Origin: Faucicola sp048551375
GTDB taxonomy: Bacteria; Pseudomonadota; Gammaproteobacteria; Pseudomonadales; Moraxellaceae
Length of the DNA stretch: 40,843 nt
Assembly: GCF_048551375.1 (NCBI RefSeq)
Contig: NZ_JBLYZJ010000019.1
Span: 1 to 40,843 of the forward strand
Direction of reading: 5' to 3'
The first letter of the stretch is position 1, and each line of letters opens with the position of its first letter. Below, piece after piece: positions 40,010 through 40,843 of the stretch. Below the pieces are notes generated by a model. It was not told the DNA's origin. It worked only from the letters and a program-made list of their open reading frames with translations, and made no database searches. Made by a program: the position numbers and the translations under genes.

Positions 40010-40366
40010 TTAAGCAAGAGCTTGTTTGGCTTTTTCAGTCAATGCAGTGAAACCTTGTGCATCATGCATAGCGATATCTGCTAATACACGGCGGTCGATT
40101 TCGATGTTTGCTTTTTTCAAGCCATTGATTAAACGGCTATAGCTTAGACCATTTAGTCTTGCACCTGCGTTGATACGAGCAATCCACAAACGGCGGAATG
40201 AACGTTTTTTGTTACGGCGGTCACGATACGCATATTGACCAGCTTTTGTTACTGCTTGTACTGCGACACGGAATACACGTGAGCGAGCTCCGTAGTAACC
40301 TTTTGCACGAGCCAATACTTTTTTATGACGGCGATTTGCCTGTACACCACGTTTTACACGAGCCAT
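40010..40366 (-). CDS. rplT: 50S ribosomal protein L20
   Basis: A 118-residue, very basic protein with the L20 sequence (MARVKRGVQANRRHKKVLAR at the start, then YYGARSRVFRVA and WIARINAGARLNGLSYS). It binds 23S rRNA early in assembly and in many bacteria represses its own operon. Length is exact for the family. It follows rpmI by 40 bases and precedes a terminator. Confidence 0.97.
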   Translation of the reverse strand: MARVKRGVQANRRHKKVLARAKGYYGARSRVFRVAVQAVTKAGQYAYRDRRNKKRSFRRLWIARINAGARLNGLSYSRLINGLKKANIEIDRRVLADIAMHDAQGFTALTEKAKQALA

Positions 40367-40406
40367 AATTTACTCCTAATAATAAAAATATAATTTAATC
40401 AGTCAA

Positions 40407-40604
40407 TTAGATATAAGGACACATACGATATACACGGGCTTCATCAGACACGTGTACCATTTTGCACCCACGTAATTGGCGAATACGTTTAGGAGATTTT
40501 TTGGTCAAGATGTGACGTTTGAATGCTTGTTTACGTTTTAAACCATTGGCGGTTTTTTTGAAACGCTTGGCAGCACCACGGCGAGTTTTGAGTTTTACTT
40601 TCAT
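40407..40604 (-). CDS. rpmI: 50S ribosomal protein L35
   Basis: A 65-residue basic protein starting MKVKLKTRRGAAKRF at the ATG at 40604, with GAGG five bases upstream; the frame extends 15 codons further but without support. The L35 pattern (KRFKKTANGLKRKQAFKRHI, then KKSPKRIRQLRG) is clear. It is first of the rpmI-rplT pair in this window. Confidence 0.96.
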   Translation of the reverse strand: MKVKLKTRRGAAKRFKKTANGLKRKQAFKRHILTKKSPKRIRQLRGCKMVHVSDEARVYRMCPYI

Positions 40605-40843
40605 AGTAGCCTCTTCGTTCTCAATAATGAAAATTAACCTGTTTGTCAAAAATTTTTATTAATTAGTGATTAACCAAAATTTTGCCTTGAGGTGGGAGGC
40701 AGTATTTTATCAGATGGTTATGCTTTTAGCTAGTAATTTTTAATCAAATCTTTCTTAACTTAGGTTCTGAAGTTACGCACTTCAATAAAAACAAGGTATT
40801 ATAAAAAAAAGCAAGTCACTAAGAGCCGACAAATGAATAGAGA
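40605..40843. other. Region upstream of rpmI without a gene
   Basis: The last 239 bases hold no minus-strand reading frame that resembles the end of infC, which usually lies just upstream of rpmI. A small palindrome (TGAAGT / ACTTCA around 40769-40785) and AT-rich DNA suggest a promoter and possible leader region for rpmI-rplT. Confidence 0.45.

Overview
The window looks like chromosomal DNA of a gammaproteobacterium of the Moraxellaceae (Moraxella/Faucicola-like). The basis is the rpmI-rplT-pheS-pheT-ihfA gene block, an autotransporter with a gammaproteobacterial/betaproteobacterial extended signal peptide, the DUF294-exonuclease pair, moderately AT-rich DNA, and many short palindromic repeats built on GGGCGTA/TACGCCC. 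No rRNA, tRNA, phage, integrase, transposase gene or CRISPR array was recognised. The assignment rests on protein character and gene order only.

Layout. 1-2363 (minus): 5' part of a type V autotransporter gene, running off the left edge through a Pro-Thr stalk encoded by 26 hexanucleotide repeats. 2501-6272 (minus): seven tightly packed genes: three tiny two-helix membrane proteins, a divergent Lgt paralog, a 57-residue one-helix protein, a small secreted protein and a COG1964-type (Tes-like) radical SAM enzyme. This is the best candidate for an undescribed system, plausibly acting on lipids or lipoproteins. 6569-9093 (plus): DUF294/CBS signalling protein and DEDD exonuclease. 9265-12764: a lipoprotein, DacB (PBP4) and a NudL-like Nudix hydrolase.

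13068-21623 (plus): a catabolic island for 5-aminovalerate/glutarate, the lower lysine route: CoA transferase, IclR regulator, glutaryl-CoA dehydrogenase, a DHCW cupin, semialdehyde dehydrogenase, aminotransferase and an APC permease. Together they would import 5-aminovalerate (or GABA/lysine), transaminate and oxidise it to glutarate, activate it with CoA and decarboxylate it to crotonyl-CoA. Two copies of a 22-bp motif upstream of the CoA transferase and gcdH may be IclR operators.

21855-25123: a Nudix hydrolase and a ferrous-iron uptake set (feoA, feoB and a FeoB-associated Cys-rich peptide) with a possible Fur site. 25551-29725: an amino-acid-type binding lipoprotein, ferrochelatase, a small acidic unknown, a bacterial PH-domain protein and a YgjP-like metallopeptidase. 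29934-32847: secreted asparaginase and an M61 aminopeptidase. 32936-35589: methionine transporter metN-metI-metQ, with MetN lacking the usual C-terminal sensor domain. 35657-40604 (minus): ihfA, pheT, pheS, rplT, rpmI.

Repeats are a main theme. Two 121-bp copies of a TA-flanked MITE-like element (18550-18670 and 38624-38744) differ at about five positions, a divergent relative lies at 20034-20153, and one copy separates pheS from pheT. At least eleven copies of a short GTAGGGGCGTA palindrome lie between genes, and an 81-bp direct repeat brackets the small gene at 27630-27887.
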